A DNA stretch of 64,000 bases from Sphingobacterium lactis (GCF_011046555.1 NZ_CP049246.1:930001-994000), one strand, 5' to 3'. Counted from the stretch's first letter, positions 43,899 to 54,271 are shown. Translations and numbers: made by a program. The notes: generated from the sequence alone by a model not told the origin.

Positions 43899-44982
43899 TT
43901 ACCCCCCGAATTCCATGAGGTAAGCTTTGAGGAACTCATCCAGGTCGCCATCCAAGACCGCTTGGGTATTGGAGGTTTCCACACTGGTCCGCAGGTCCTT
44001 GATCATTTTATAAGGATGCAGGACATAGTTTCGGATTTGGGATCCCCATTCTATTTTCTTTTTGGAACCTTCGATTGCTGCAGTGGCTTCCTGGCGCTTC
44101 CGCATTTCGATCTCATAGAGCTGGGATTTCAATAAACGAAGGGCATTCTCCTTGTTCTGGAGCTGCGAACGTGATTCCTGGTTTTTAATGATAATGCCGG
44201 TAGGCTTGTGGTGTAACCGAACAGCGGTTTCCACTTTATTGACGTTCTGTCCACCAGCACCCCCAGATCGGAAGGTATCCCATTCAATCTCGGAATCCTT
44301 AACCTCGATTTCTATATTATCATCCACTAAGGGATATACATAGACTGATGCAAAGGAGGTGTGGCGCTTGCCGTTGGAATCAAATGGCGAAATACGCACC
44401 AAGCGGTGCACGCCATTTTCACCTTTCAGGTAGCCGTAGGCAAAGTTTCCAGAAAACTGAAGGGTCACGGATTTTATTCCGGCCACATCGCCTTCTTGAT
44501 AATCCTGCTCGGTAACCTTGCAGCCATGCTTCTCGCCCCACATGATGTACATACGCATCAACATGGCAGCCCAATCACAGGATTCCGTACCACCGGCGCC
44601 TGCGGTAATCTGCAGGATGGCATCCAGCTGGTCCTCCTCGGCACTCAGCATGTTCTGGAATTCCAGTCCTTCGATATTCGTTAATGCGATGGCATACTGC
44701 TCGTCCAGCTCTTGCTCGGTTGCATCACCGCTCTGAAAGAACTCGTAAAGAACAACGACATCCTCCACCGAAGAGTTCACCTCGTCGTACTGATCTGTCC
44801 ATACTTTGTTGTTCTTGATGCTGTGCAAGACCTTTTCGGCATCTTTTGGGGAATCCCAAAAGTCGGGTTGCAGGGTTATTTCCGTGTCTTTGGCAATCTC
44901 CTCTTTCTTGACATCAATGTCAAAGGTGCCTCCTCAGGGATACCATTCTATCCCTCAAGTCTTGGATTTGTTCTTTGGTCAT
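43899..44982 (-). CDS. prfB: Peptide chain release factor 2, with programmed +1 frameshift
   Basis: Read from ATG 44982, frame 0 gives 20 codons and then TGA (44922-44920) in the context AGGAGG-CAC-CTT-TGA-C. Shifting +1 at CTT continues as GAC ATT GAT and gives about 340 more codons, 360 residues in all, the normal RF2 length. The anticodon-like SPF motif ([10 protein letters not shown]) and catalytic GGQ ([11 protein letters not shown]) are present. RF2 ends translation at UGA/UAA. The internal UGA is read as stop when RF2 is plentiful, so the gene autoregulates, as in E. coli. The AGGAGG in front acts as the internal Shine-Dalgarno. Only the part from 44828 down is visible as an uninterrupted ATG frame. 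Confidence 0.95.
44923..44934 (-). promoter_or_regulatory. prfB: Frameshift signal of prfB (internal Shine-Dalgarno plus slippery CTT)
   Basis: On the minus strand: AGGAGG (44934-44929), CAC, CTT (44925-44923), directly followed by the in-frame TGA at 44922-44920 and then C. Same layout as the known E. coli prfB recoding site, with CAC in place of TAT. Confidence 0.9.
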
Positions 44983-44987
44983 AATTA

Positions 44988-45037
44988 CAAAGATAATAGA
45001 AATCAAATATTCATTCGCCTGTAATTCCTTATCTTTG
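44988..45037. promoter_or_regulatory. Divergent prfB/pgi promoter region with a 9-bp inverted repeat
   Basis: CAAAGATAA (44988-44996) and TTATCTTTG (45029-45037) are perfect inverted repeats. Read outward, each is TATCTTTG, a -7 box: the right one for pgi (18 nt before its ATG) and the left one for prfB (5 nt before its ATG). The symmetry could also be an operator. Confidence 0.5.
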
Positions 45038-45055
45038 ACTAAAACACACGATTTT

Positions 45056-46705
45056 ATGTTACCAAAAATTGATTTTACAACAACCCAAGCCTACCAATAC
45101 CTAGCAGATCATTTTATCAGTATAAACGAACACAGCATCAAGGATCTCTTTGCGAACGATCCGGAGCGGTTCCAAAAATTCCACCTATTCTTGGGAGATA
45201 TCCTTTTTGATTATTCCAAGAACCGTATTGACGAACAGACCATGGCCTTATTGTTCCAATTGGCGCGTGAGTGCAAATTGAACGATGCCATCGAAGCGAT
45301 GTTCTCCGGGGAGAAGATCAATGAGACGGAAAACCGGGCCGTATTGCATACCGCGTTGCGCAATCGTTCGGACAAACCGGTGATCACCGATGGCGCAGAT
45401 GTAATGCCGGATATCCGTGCTGTCCTGGACAGGATGAAATCCTTTACGGAACGCATACTTTCTGGTGCATGGAAAGGATTTTCAGGAAAGGAAATTACGG
45501 ATGTTGTTAACATCGGAATCGGCGGTTCCGATCTAGGACCAGTGATGGTTACCGAAGCCTTGAAAGCTTATAAAACCCGGTTGAACATGCATTTTGTTTC
45601 CAATGTAGATGGAACACATATCGTTGAAACCTTGCAGGGCTTAAATCCGGAGACTACTTTATTCCTGATTGCTTCCAAGACCTTTACAACACAGGAAACC
45701 ATGGCCAATGCCAACAGTGCGAAGGAATGGTTCTTGAAAAGTGGCGCGAAGGAAGCCGATGTGGCGAAGCACTTTGCGGCGTTGAGTACCAATGCGGATG
45801 GCGTATCGGCGTTCGGTATTGATACCCAAAACATGTTTGAGTTCTGGGATTGGGTAGGTGGTCGTTATTCGTTGTGGTCCGCTATCGGATTATCCATCAG
45901 CTTAGCGATTGGGTTCGATAAATTTGAAGAACTCCTTACCGGCGCATTTGAAGCCGATGAACATTTCCGTAATACCGAATTGGAGCAGAATATCCCTGTC
46001 GTGATGGCCTTATTGGGCGTCTGGTACAACAATTTCTTCGATGCAGAGAGTCAGGCGATCTTGCCATATGATCAGTATCTGCACCGTTTTGCCGCCTATT
46101 TCCAACAGGGTGATATGGAGTCAAACGGGAAATATATCGACCGGAACGGCAAACGTGTAGATTACGAAACAGGGCCGATTATCTGGGGTGAACCTGGAAC
46201 CAATGGTCAACATGCGTTCTATCAATTGATTCACCAAGGGACGAAGTTAATCCCATGTGATTTCATCGCACCGGCAGTTTCCTTGAACCAGGTGGGTAAC
46301 CACCATGAATTGTTGCTGTCCAACTTCTTTGCTCAGACCGAAGCCCTCATGAACGGGAAAACGGAAGCGGAAGTCATTGCTGAATTGCAGAAAGCAGGGA
46401 AATCGCAGGAAGAAATTAATAGATTGACACCTTTCAAGATTTTTGAGGGCAATAGACCGACCAACTCCATCCTGATCAAAAAGATTACACCACGCACATT
46501 AGGTGCATTGGTTGCCCTTTATGAACATAAGATCTTTGTACAGGGTGTTATTTGGAATATCTTCAGTTTCGATCAATGGGGTGTCGAGCTTGGTAAGCAA
46601 TTGGCCAATAAAATCTTACCTGAATTAAAAGGGGAAGCAGAAGTGGAAAGCCACGATTCGTCTACCAATGCCTTGATCAATCAATACAAGGCCTGGAGAG
46701 GATAA
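45056..46705 (+). CDS. pgi: Glucose-6-phosphate isomerase
   Basis: Start at ATG 45056 gives 549 residues (the longer frame reaches into prfB). Motifs: [18 protein letters not shown] (about 150-167), [22 protein letters not shown] (the PGI signature) and [12 protein letters not shown] near residue 395. It interconverts glucose-6-phosphate and fructose-6-phosphate, which also feeds the mannose and dTDP-rhamnose routes at the right of the window. Divergent from prfB. Confidence 0.97.
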   Translation: MLPKIDFTTTQAYQYLADHFISINEHSIKDLFANDPERFQKFHLFLGDILFDYSKNRIDEQTMALLFQLARECKLNDAIEAMFSGEKINETENRAVLHTALRNRSDKPVITDGADVMPDIRAVLDRMKSFTERILSGAWKGFSGKEITDVVNIGIGGSDLGPVMVTEALKAYKTRLNMHFVSNVDGTHIVETLQGLNPETTLFLIASKTFTTQETMANANSAKEWFLKSGAKEADVAKHFAALSTNADGVSAFGIDTQNMFEFWDWVGGRYSLWSAIGLSISLAIGFDKFEELLTGAFEADEHFRNTELEQNIPVVMALLGVWYNNFFDAESQAILPYDQYLHRFAAYFQQGDMESNGKYIDRNGKRVDYETGPIIWGEPGTNGQHAFYQLIHQGTKLIPCDFIAPAVSLNQVGNHHELLLSNFFAQTEALMNGKTEAEVIAELQKAGKSQEEINRLTPFKIFEGNRPTNSILIKKITPRTLGALVALYEHKIFVQGVIWNIFSFDQWGVELGKQLANKILPELKGEAEVESHDSSTNALINQYKAWRG

Positions 46706-46742
46706 ATAAAACGTGGGCCGTAGGCCAAAAAATATAATTGCT

Positions 46743-46797
46743 GAGGGGGAAGAATTTCGTGTCGCGGGGCGGCTCGAAAGTCTTCCCCCTCGTTCTT
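46743..46797 (+). terminator. Terminator after pgi
   Basis: GAGGGGGAAGA / TCTTCCCCCTC (11 bp) around a 27-nt loop with a small inner hairpin; T-rich tail. About 40 bp after the pgi stop. The rest of the gap to 46973 has no gene. Confidence 0.65.
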
Positions 46798-46972
46798 TCT
46801 GACTGCCGTGGTCGCTTATGTCCTTAAAATGTTAAGCCCATTTTGCCCGGAATTATGAAAGGTCTTAACCTAACATTTGGGTTACATTCCATCGATTTTG
46901 CCCTTTCCTTAGTTTTAATCGATATATTTTTTCGAACTTAGGGAAACCCTAACATCAACAATTGAGCTAAAT

Positions 46973-48574
46973 ATGAAACATCTAATTTCAACCAGTATGA
47001 AAGCAGGGGCGTTCGGCCTGCTGTTTATTTTTTCAAGTATACATGATAATCCTGTGCATGCCCAGCGGATGCAGCAACAGGCACCCAAGCCGGTTGACCC
47101 CGTTGTGGAGCGCATCGTGAAGGAAGCCAAGGAAAATTCCGAATTGGAATTGCTGGCCTTTGAGCTGTTGGATGTCGTTGGCCCACGTTTGGTCGGCACA
47201 CCGGGCATGACCAAAGCCAATGAATGGGCAGTCAAAACTTTTGAACGCTGGGGTATTCCTGCAAAGAACCAACAATTTGGGGAATGGCACGGCTGGGAGC
47301 GGGGCATTTCACATATCGATATGACCCACCCACGGACGAAGTCCATTTCAGGAACGCAATTGGCCTGGAGTCCAACCACCAAGGGGAAGGCAATTGAAGG
47401 GGAAGTGATCGCTTTGCCGGAATTCCAGGACTCCTTGGCGTTTCGGAAATGGTTGCCACAGGTCAAAGGCAAGTATGTGATGGTGTCGATGCCGCAGCCA
47501 ACGGGACGTCCCGATTGGAACTGGAAGGAATATGCAACACCTGAATCCTATGCGCGTATGCAAAAAGTGAAGGATTCCATTAATGTGGCCTGGGGTCGCC
47601 GCATTCGTGCAACAGGACTGGCGCCCAACTCCATCCCTTCCGTTCTGGAAGATGCCGGAGCCGTTGGTATTTTGAGCAGTTATTGGTCCGGAGAGTTCGG
47701 GGCGAACAAGATTTTTGGTGCTAGAAGCCATAAGGCGCCGTCCTTGGATATTTCCCTGGAGGATTATGGTATATTGTACCGCCTAGCTGAAAAGGGATAC
47801 GCACCGCGCATCAAAGTGGAAACTTCATCCAAACATGTGGGCAACGTCCCATCATTCAATACGATTGCAGAAATCAAGGGATCGGAATTTCCGAATGAAT
47901 ACGTCATCCTATCTGCGCACTTGGACTCCTGGGAAGGTGGATCCGGCGCTACGGACAACGGAACCGGTACGATTGCCATGATGGAGGTTGCCCGCGTATT
48001 GAAGCAAGTATTGCCGAATCCAAAAAGAACGATCCTGATCGGCCTGTGGGGCAGTGAAGAGCAGGGTTTGAACGGTTCAAGAGCCTTTGTTTTGGATAAC
48101 CCAGAAGTTATCGAAAAAACCCAGGCGGTTTTCAACTTGGACAATGGAACGGGACGCGTGGCCAATATCAATGGATCTGGATTTGTCCATGCCTACGATT
48201 TCATGGGCCGTTGGCTGGAGGCCGTACCTCGTGAGATTACCAAGGATATCCAGACGCAATTTCCAGGTTCCCCTGGTGGCGGCGGGTCGGATCATGCCTC
48301 TTTTGTGGCTGCCGGCGTACCGGGTTTTATGCTGAGCTCCCTTTCTTGGGGGTACTTCAACAACACGTGGCACACGAATCTCGATACCTACGACAAATTG
48401 GTGTTTGACGATTTGCTCTCCAACGTGATTTTAACGGCTGTGTTGACCTATAAGGCTTCAGAAGAACCAACCCTCGTGAATCGCGAGAAACGTGTCCTAC
48501 CGGCAGGCAGAGACGGCAGGGGATCCGATTGGCCAGCGATACGCCAGCCTAGAAGATCAGGGGTAGGGTATTAA
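46973..48574 (+). CDS. M28 family metallopeptidase (secreted)
   Basis: 533 residues. Signal peptide (cut near VHAQ, about residue 31), PA-domain insertion (about 125-290) and a C-terminal M28 domain. Zinc ligands in order: HLDSWEGG (H and D), the SGATDNGTGT Asp, the catalytic pair in WGSEEQG, an Asp in FNLDNG and a His in GGGSDHASF. Probably a periplasmic or surface aminopeptidase. Flanked by terminators, so single. Confidence 0.92.
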   Translation: MKHLISTSMKAGAFGLLFIFSSIHDNPVHAQRMQQQAPKPVDPVVERIVKEAKENSELELLAFELLDVVGPRLVGTPGMTKANEWAVKTFERWGIPAKNQQFGEWHGWERGISHIDMTHPRTKSISGTQLAWSPTTKGKAIEGEVIALPEFQDSLAFRKWLPQVKGKYVMVSMPQPTGRPDWNWKEYATPESYARMQKVKDSINVAWGRRIRATGLAPNSIPSVLEDAGAVGILSSYWSGEFGANKIFGARSHKAPSLDISLEDYGILYRLAEKGYAPRIKVETSSKHVGNVPSFNTIAEIKGSEFPNEYVILSAHLDSWEGGSGATDNGTGTIAMMEVARVLKQVLPNPKRTILIGLWGSEEQGLNGSRAFVLDNPEVIEKTQAVFNLDNGTGRVANINGSGFVHAYDFMGRWLEAVPREITKDIQTQFPGSPGGGGSDHASFVAAGVPGFMLSSLSWGYFNNTWHTNLDTYDKLVFDDLLSNVILTAVLTYKASEEPTLVNREKRVLPAGRDGRGSDWPAIRQPRRSGVGY

Positions 48575-48604
48575 GCAGAAAACAATACAATTACAGATAT
48601 ATGC

Positions 48605-48644
48605 AAAAAGGCGGCGCTCCATATAAGGAGTGCCGCCTTTTTTT
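48605..48644 (+). terminator. Terminator after the M28 gene
   Basis: AAAAAGGCGGCGCTCC / GGAGTGCCGCCTTTTT stem (one G.T) with loop ATATAA and T run. A 63-codon chance frame at 48601 runs through it and is not a gene. Confidence 0.85.
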
Positions 48645-48794
48645 ATGCCTAACATCCTGCATGGTAATATGGATGTGCTATTTTCCGTGGGAGCCCGTGG
48701 TAGAAGGAAAGAATTTAACGGTATCAACTATGCTTTATAGTCCCGATGATTTCCAGAAGCGCTATGGCGCAGTGTGGCTGTTGTTCCCCTAAAT

Positions 48795-48827
48795 GCAAAC
48801 GAGCTGACCATTGGCCAGCTCGTTTGC
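48795..48827. terminator. Hairpin at the end of the tail-specific protease gene
   Basis: Perfect 12-bp stem GCAAACGAGCTG / CAGCTCGTTTGC with a 9-nt loop, 6 bp past the protease stop. T tract is weak on the minus strand. Confidence 0.55.
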
Positions 48828-48832
48828 TATGT

Positions 48833-50983
48833 TTATTTATTCTTTAGTCGGATAAAGTCTGTCAGGACATTTGCGCTTTCCTCGAGCACGAAGTCGTATT
48901 CGAGTTTAGGCTGAGGTTGTCCTTCTTTCCAAAGTGGTTTGCCCATAAAGGAAAGCTGTTTGTTAATGCGTTCACGATTTTTGATTCTATTCTTTTCGCG
49001 CTCCGCTTTTAATGTTGCTTCATTCAAGCTTACGGCAGGGATCGTTTCATTCTTATTGAATTCAGCGATATCCTCCAACAGGAATTCATACGCCGGTGAT
49101 TTTGCCATGCGTGCTTTATGGATTTCCTCCAATTGGCTGTTGATGGTTTTCAAGTTACCGACCTGTGTGAAGTTGGATGGTTTGATCTGATCCCAAGGTA
49201 GGGCCGAAGGTTCAGAGCTTTCACCAAATTTCTCCGCAGAATATTGGGTTGGGAAAACCACATCTGGTGTTACACCTTTATGTTGGGTACTGCTTCCGTT
49301 GATGCGGTAGAATTTACCCATGGTAATGTTGATCTGGCCAAACTGCGGTGCACCGGTCGGTGTATCCGCGTCGGATTCGCCTGCGGCTTTGATCAGAAGT
49401 TTGTTCGTTGCCGAAATAAAACGGGACATATCCACGGCATTCTGCACCGTACCTTTACCATAACTGGTGGAACCCAATACGACACCACGGCCATAATCCT
49501 GGATCGCGCCAGCGAAAATCTCCGATGCGGAAGCTGAAAAACGGTTGATGATTACACCGAATGGACCATCCCACGATACGCCATTTTCCTCATCACTGTC
49601 CACTTGAACACGGTTTCTCGTGTCGCGAACCTGAACAACAGGACCACGATCGATGAATAGACCTGTCAATTCGATGGCCTCCTGTAGGGAACCGCCACCA
49701 TTGTTTCGCAAATCCATCAATACAGCATCTACACCGTCTTGCTTCAAGCTATCCAATAATAAACGCACATCGCGTGTGGTACTCTTATAATCTTTGTCGC
49801 CACGACGTACGGCATCAAAGTCGATATAGAATTTCGGTAAGTTGATCACACCGATTCTGTATTCTTTGCCATCTTCACCTTTAACGGTTTTGATCTCGCG
49901 TTTTGCGGATTCCTCGGCAAGGACAATCTTCTCTCGTGTTAACTTTACGATGCGTGGTGTAGACGAAAGTTCTGCACCTGCTGGTAAAATCTTCAAGCGA
50001 ACGGTCGTACCTTTCTTTCCTTTGATCTTGGCTACGGCTGCATCGATTCGCCAACCGATGATATCTTCAAACTCACCCGACTCCCCTTGGCCAACGGCAA
50101 TAATCCGGTCGTTGATGTGTAATGTCTTGTCCTTAAATGCTGGACCGCCGGCAATGATCTGTTTGATCGTTACCATCTCGTTTTCCATCTGCAGGGAAGC
50201 ACCGATACCTTCAAGGGTATTGGACATGTTCTCATTGAAAGCCTGTGCAAATGCAGGGTTGTAATACGTTGTATGTGGATCTACGGCATCCGTAAGGGAG
50301 GTCATGATCAATTGGAACGCATCGTTCGCATTTGTTTTCTTGATCTGTGAAATCAAGTTGTTGTAACGGCTGCGCAATGTTTCCTTGTTCTTGGCATCAT
50401 CGGATTTCGCCGAATCTGCTGCGGTCAGGCGCAGGTTCAATAGATCGTACTTGGCACGCTTTCTCCATTGATCCTTCAATTCTGCTTCTGTTTTGAAATA
50501 AGGTAGTTTCTCACGGAAGCTGTTGTACGACTCGTCTTTGGTGAAATCGTGGTTCGCATCGATCGCCTCCAAGGCATAGTTCAGTGATTGGATATATCTT
50601 TCGATGTACCTATTGAACATAAAGAAGGAGCTGGAAAGGTCTCCAGCCTTGAAATCCTGGCTGATGGAAGTTTTATATTTCTGGAACTCATCAATATCGG
50701 ACTGCAGGAGATAGTTCCTGCCCTGGTCCATTCCTTTAACTAGATTATCAAATACAATATTGGATAGTGAGTCCCCCATTGGAACCCGCTTATAGCTGAA
50801 GTTCTCCAATAGATTGGAAACTTCCTTAGCGATCACCTCATGTTGTGTGGTAGGTTTTAGACCTAAACCTGTCTGCTCTTCCAGGTTAACGCGTGGTTTC
50901 GAACCACAGGCGACCACAGAGATTAATGCAAGAGCAATTAAGAGATTTTTAAACATATAGATTGTTTTCTTGAATTTATTCAT
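48833..50983 (-). CDS. prc: Carboxy-terminal processing (tail-specific) protease
   Basis: 716 residues. Start at 50983 or the second Met at 50956; both give a lipoprotein signal (LISVVAC, lipidated Cys). N-terminal helical region (about 40-230), PDZ domain (about 235-325, GIGASLQMENEMVTIKQIIAGGPAF), S41 protease domain with the Ser in INRFSASASEIFAGA and the Lys in TSYGKGTVQ, and a C-terminal tail (DUF3340-like). Cleaves periplasmic proteins from their C-terminus and helps murein hydrolase turnover in proteobacteria. Size and domain order match Prc rather than the shorter CtpA. Confidence 0.93.
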   Translation of the reverse strand: MNKFKKTIYMFKNLLIALALISVVACGSKPRVNLEEQTGLGLKPTTQHEVIAKEVSNLLENFSYKRVPMGDSLSNIVFDNLVKGMDQGRNYLLQSDIDEFQKYKTSISQDFKAGDLSSSFFMFNRYIERYIQSLNYALEAIDANHDFTKDESYNSFREKLPYFKTEAELKDQWRKRAKYDLLNLRLTAADSAKSDDAKNKETLRSRYNNLISQIKKTNANDAFQLIMTSLTDAVDPHTTYYNPAFAQAFNENMSNTLEGIGASLQMENEMVTIKQIIAGGPAFKDKTLHINDRIIAVGQGESGEFEDIIGWRIDAAVAKIKGKKGTTVRLKILPAGAELSSTPRIVKLTREKIVLAEESAKREIKTVKGEDGKEYRIGVINLPKFYIDFDAVRRGDKDYKSTTRDVRLLLDSLKQDGVDAVLMDLRNNGGGSLQEAIELTGLFIDRGPVVQVRDTRNRVQVDSDEENGVSWDGPFGVIINRFSASASEIFAGAIQDYGRGVVLGSTSYGKGTVQNAVDMSRFISATNKLLIKAAGESDADTPTGAPQFGQINITMGKFYRINGSSTQHKGVTPDVVFPTQYSAEKFGESSEPSALPWDQIKPSNFTQVGNLKTINSQLEEIHKARMAKSPAYEFLLEDIAEFNKNETIPAVSLNEATLKAEREKNRIKNRERINKQLSFMGKPLWKEGQPQPKLEYDFVLEESANVLTDFIRLKNK

Positions 50984-51131
50984 TAGCTAGCGTCTTCCAC
51001 TTCTTTTCTCGTAAAGACCCGCTAAATTTAATTATTTTTTAAAATCAATGTATGATTGTCAACGTAAAATATTCATTTCAATTGCCAAATACACACTTTT
51101 TGACATTAATTAACTTTTTAGTGGTGGAAAT

Positions 51132-52238
51132 CTAGCCCTCGGAGGACTGAAACAGTTCTCTGCGCAGTTGCCAATAACTTGCCAGTTCTTTTTCGGCTTC
51201 CTTGAAATTGCCCAGTCTCAAGTAAATATCGCCAAGTTTATCGTGGATGGCGAGCTTAAGGACTTTGTTATTTTCGTTCTCTGCCAATGTTCTCGCCTTT
51301 TCGAATTCCGCAACGGCAACCTTGTAATTCTCCTGTACATATTTGGAATAGGCCAGCATAAATTCAATTTCGGGAAGGTCCTTTTCCAAATTCCTGCTAT
51401 TGGCCAGGTCACGTGCCTGAATCAGGAACCATTGCGCTTCAGTATGTTTGTTCTGCAACTGGTAAATGCGGGAAAGGCTCAGCAGGGCGAACACCTTACC
51501 GGCGTGGTTCTTGGTCTTGTTGTAGATCGGAATGGCTTTTCGGATAATGGTATTTTCAGCTGCCTTGTAGCTCTTCGTATAAGCCTGCACCAAGGCGATG
51601 CGCACCAATGTGTTCGCCTGGTCGATGGATTCGCGGTTATCAACGGCTTTCTTCAGGAAAGATTCCTGCATGCGGGAGGCTTCATTCAGATTTCCGCTTA
51701 GCAGGTAAGCATTCGCCAAGTTGTGCTCCAGGGCCATTTTTTCTCCAGAACCGCTCGCTTGTGCAGCATTCAGCCCTCTTGTCAAAACAGCTAGCGTTTT
51801 GTTGATGTCCCCTTTTTGAAGCAGACTGTATGCGTACTCATTCGCCAAGCCAGCAACCAGCGCATTGTTGTTGCTTTGCTCCGTCTTGGTCATGAGCGCA
51901 TTCCAATCCTGATCGGAGGTTGGAAATGGGTTGTAGTTCTTCCGAAGGAACGAAGCGTTTGTCGTAAATTTATAATCATCCACCGCACTCTGGAAATCCA
52001 GTTGTCGGGCAATGGAGTCGTAAAATCCCTTTTTTTCCTTGTAAAAGTCGACCAATTCTTCTTCTTTGGTTCGCGGAGGAGGCAGTACATAGACTTTCGG
52101 GCCTATCCCTGCAAAAGCAGGATTGTATTTTGTAACATACCCCGCAGGGTCTAATGGTTTATCCTGGTTCTGAGCCATCAGGCCAAAGCTTGAAAAAACA
52201 AAGCTCAAAGCCACTATAGCGCGCACTTTATCAATCAT
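51132..52238 (-). CDS. TPR-containing secreted hypothetical protein
   Basis: 368 residues. Signal peptide ending GLMAQ (about residue 22), a Pro-rich stretch (PKVYVLPPPRTKEEE) and then about six TPR-like helical pairs to the C-terminus, e.g. NNKVLKLAIHDKLGDIYLRLGNFKEAEKELASYW. Partners unknown; probably periplasmic scaffold. A TACTTTTG promoter box lies 17 nt before the start. Divergent from rarA. Confidence 0.75.
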   Translation of the reverse strand: MIDKVRAIVALSFVFSSFGLMAQNQDKPLDPAGYVTKYNPAFAGIGPKVYVLPPPRTKEEELVDFYKEKKGFYDSIARQLDFQSAVDDYKFTTNASFLRKNYNPFPTSDQDWNALMTKTEQSNNNALVAGLANEYAYSLLQKGDINKTLAVLTRGLNAAQASGSGEKMALEHNLANAYLLSGNLNEASRMQESFLKKAVDNRESIDQANTLVRIALVQAYTKSYKAAENTIIRKAIPIYNKTKNHAGKVFALLSLSRIYQLQNKHTEAQWFLIQARDLANSRNLEKDLPEIEFMLAYSKYVQENYKVAVAEFEKARTLAENENNKVLKLAIHDKLGDIYLRLGNFKEAEKELASYWQLRRELFQSSEG

Positions 52239-52255
52239 TCGCAGTTCATTTTTTT

Positions 52256-52263
52256 CAAAAGTA
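52256..52263 (-). promoter_or_regulatory. -7 box of the TPR gene
   Basis: TACTTTTG on the minus strand (TAnnTTTG), 17 nt before the ATG at 52238. Confidence 0.4.
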
Positions 52264-52398
52264 TCAATTTATTTAATTAAATAATCATTCCAAGAATTAT
52301 ATGCCATTTAAATTATAAAGTGATGACCGTTAGTAAAATGGCAAATTATATGCCATTAGCTAAATTGCCACAATTGTATGACGAATTCCCGAATGGGA

Positions 52399-52429
52399 TT
52401 GGGGATGCAGGCAAAATTCGATAGCTTTG
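52399..52429 (+). promoter_or_regulatory. Promoter of rarA
   Basis: TTG (52399-52401), 20-nt spacer, TAGCTTTG (52422-52429). It ends 6 nt before the ATG at 52436, another leaderless-looking start. Confidence 0.5.
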
Positions 52430-52435
52430 TGAATT

Positions 52436-53716
52436 ATGGCTACTCGAATACCCTTAGCGGAACGCATGCGACCCCAATCGTTGGCTGATTATGTTGGACA
52501 ACAACATATCATCGGTGCGGGAGCGGTATTACAGAATGCCATTGAGCAGAAGGCCATCCCTTCCATGATCTTTTGGGGGCCGCCCGGTGTGGGCAAGACC
52601 ACCCTGGCCTTGCTGATTGCCAAATCCCTTGACCGGCCTTTCTACAGCTTAAGTGCCATTCAATCGGGGGTAAAGGATGTCCGTGAGGTCATCGATAAGG
52701 CGGAGCAGATGCGCCAGTTCAATCAGGAACAGCCGATTCTGTTCATCGATGAGATCCACCGTTTCTCCAAATCCCAACAGGATTCGCTCTTGGGTGCCGT
52801 GGAGCGGGGAACCGTCACCCTGATTGGTGCTACAACAGAGAATCCTTCATTTGAGGTGATCTCTGCCCTGTTATCGCGTTGCCAAGTGTACGTGTTGAAT
52901 GAACTTTCTAAGGACGAGCTGATTCAAATTGTGGATCAGGCTGTAGAGACGGATGAGTACCTCAAAGCGGATAAGATCCACATCAAAGAATATGAGGCTT
53001 TATTGCAGCTTTCCGGTGGAGATGCGCGCAAGCTCTTGAATATTTTGGAGTTGGTGAGCCAGGCTTCAGTCCATAGCCAACAGGAAATTACAAATGATTT
53101 TGTTGCTAAGCATGTGCAGCAAAATCGGGTCCGTTACGATAAGTCCGGCGACCAGCATTACGATATCATTTCGGCTTTCATCAAATCCATCCGGGGCAGC
53201 GATCCCAATGCAGCAGTCTATTGGTTGGCCCGGATGATCGAGGGTGGAGAAGATCCGAAGTTTATTGCGCGCCGGTTGCTGATTCTCGCATCTGAGGATA
53301 TCGGCAATGCCAATCCGAATGCACTGCTGTTGGCGAACAATTGCTTTCAGGCGGTGAATGTCATTGGCTGGCCCGAATCCCGGATCATCCTCTCACAGGC
53401 CGTGATCTACCTGGCGAGTTCGGCCAAGAGCAACGCCTCCTATGAAGCCATCAACAAGGCGCAGGCCTTGGTTCGGAAGACGGGGAGCCTATCCGTTCCC
53501 ATCCATCTGCGAAACGCACCGACCAAACTCATGAAGGAGCTGGACTACGGTACCGAATATATGTATGCGCATGCGTATGCAGGTAATTTCGTCGAACAGG
53601 AATACCTGCCGGATGAGTTAAAGGGCACTAAACTGTATGACCCCGGCAAGAATGCCGCGGAGGACAAGCTCCGACAATCCCTTCACGATAAGTGGAAAGG
53701 GAAATACGGTTATTAG
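52436..53716 (+). CDS. rarA: Replication-associated recombination protein A
   Basis: 426 residues. AAA+ ATPase: Walker A GPPGVGKT (48-55), Walker B ILFIDEI (101-107), sensor I in IGATTENPSFEV, and the C-terminal MgsA/RarA oligomerisation domain with GGEDPKFIARRLLILASEDIG. Acts at stalled replication forks. Followed by a DEDDh exonuclease 30 bp later. Confidence 0.95.
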   Translation: MATRIPLAERMRPQSLADYVGQQHIIGAGAVLQNAIEQKAIPSMIFWGPPGVGKTTLALLIAKSLDRPFYSLSAIQSGVKDVREVIDKAEQMRQFNQEQPILFIDEIHRFSKSQQDSLLGAVERGTVTLIGATTENPSFEVISALLSRCQVYVLNELSKDELIQIVDQAVETDEYLKADKIHIKEYEALLQLSGGDARKLLNILELVSQASVHSQQEITNDFVAKHVQQNRVRYDKSGDQHYDIISAFIKSIRGSDPNAAVYWLARMIEGGEDPKFIARRLLILASEDIGNANPNALLLANNCFQAVNVIGWPESRIILSQAVIYLASSAKSNASYEAINKAQALVRKTGSLSVPIHLRNAPTKLMKELDYGTEYMYAHAYAGNFVEQEYLPDELKGTKLYDPGKNAAEDKLRQSLHDKWKGKYGY

Positions 53717-53745
53717 AATTTTATAAGTAGATTTATATAAAGAAC

Positions 53746-54270
53746 ATGATAAAGACCTTTACAGCAATAGATTTTGAGTTGGCTACTGCAAAGTACAGTA
53801 GTGTTTGTGCTGTTGGCATTGTGGATGTGGTGGATGGTGAGATTGTGAAGGAATTTTATAGCTTGGTACAACCACCGCAGAACAAGTATATGTGGCAAAC
53901 CTCCCGGGTACACGGTATCAAGCCTAAACATACCGCTGCGGCGCCGACATTTCTGGAACTCTTCCCGACGATTCAGCCGCTGATACAAGGGAAACATATG
54001 GTTGCCCACGACGAATTGTTAGATCGCAGTGTTTTACGTGAAACAATGCAGTACTATCGATTGTCTTATACAGAGCTGGGCTTAGCGCCGGTTTGGGACT
54101 GCACCAGTAAAATTTACAGATCCTTGGGATTTGAAAGGACAAAATTAAGTATATGCTGCGAACTGATGGGAGTGGAGCTCAATCACCACGACGCCCTCTC
54201 GGATGCGCGCGCAACGGCAGAACTCTATCTGAAGATCGAGGATGCCATTCAATTAAAGAAATTAGGTTAA
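53746..54270 (+). CDS. DEDDh-type 3'-5' exonuclease
   Basis: 174 residues. The five acid/His positions are D9 and E11 (AIDFEL), D93 (ELLDRSV), H148 and D153 (HHDALSDARA), so the active site is complete. Single-domain DnaQ-like; proofreading or repair role not determined. It lies between rarA and the polysaccharide genes, with 1 bp to the next gene. Confidence 0.9.
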   Translation: MIKTFTAIDFELATAKYSSVCAVGIVDVVDGEIVKEFYSLVQPPQNKYMWQTSRVHGIKPKHTAAAPTFLELFPTIQPLIQGKHMVAHDELLDRSVLRETMQYYRLSYTELGLAPVWDCTSKIYRSLGFERTKLSICCELMGVELNHHDALSDARATAELYLKIEDAIQLKKLG

Positions 54271-54271
54271 C

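Noticed and set aside
48601..48792. 63-codon frame after the M28 gene
   Set aside because: Its first third is the terminator hairpin; the rest has no gene-like signal.
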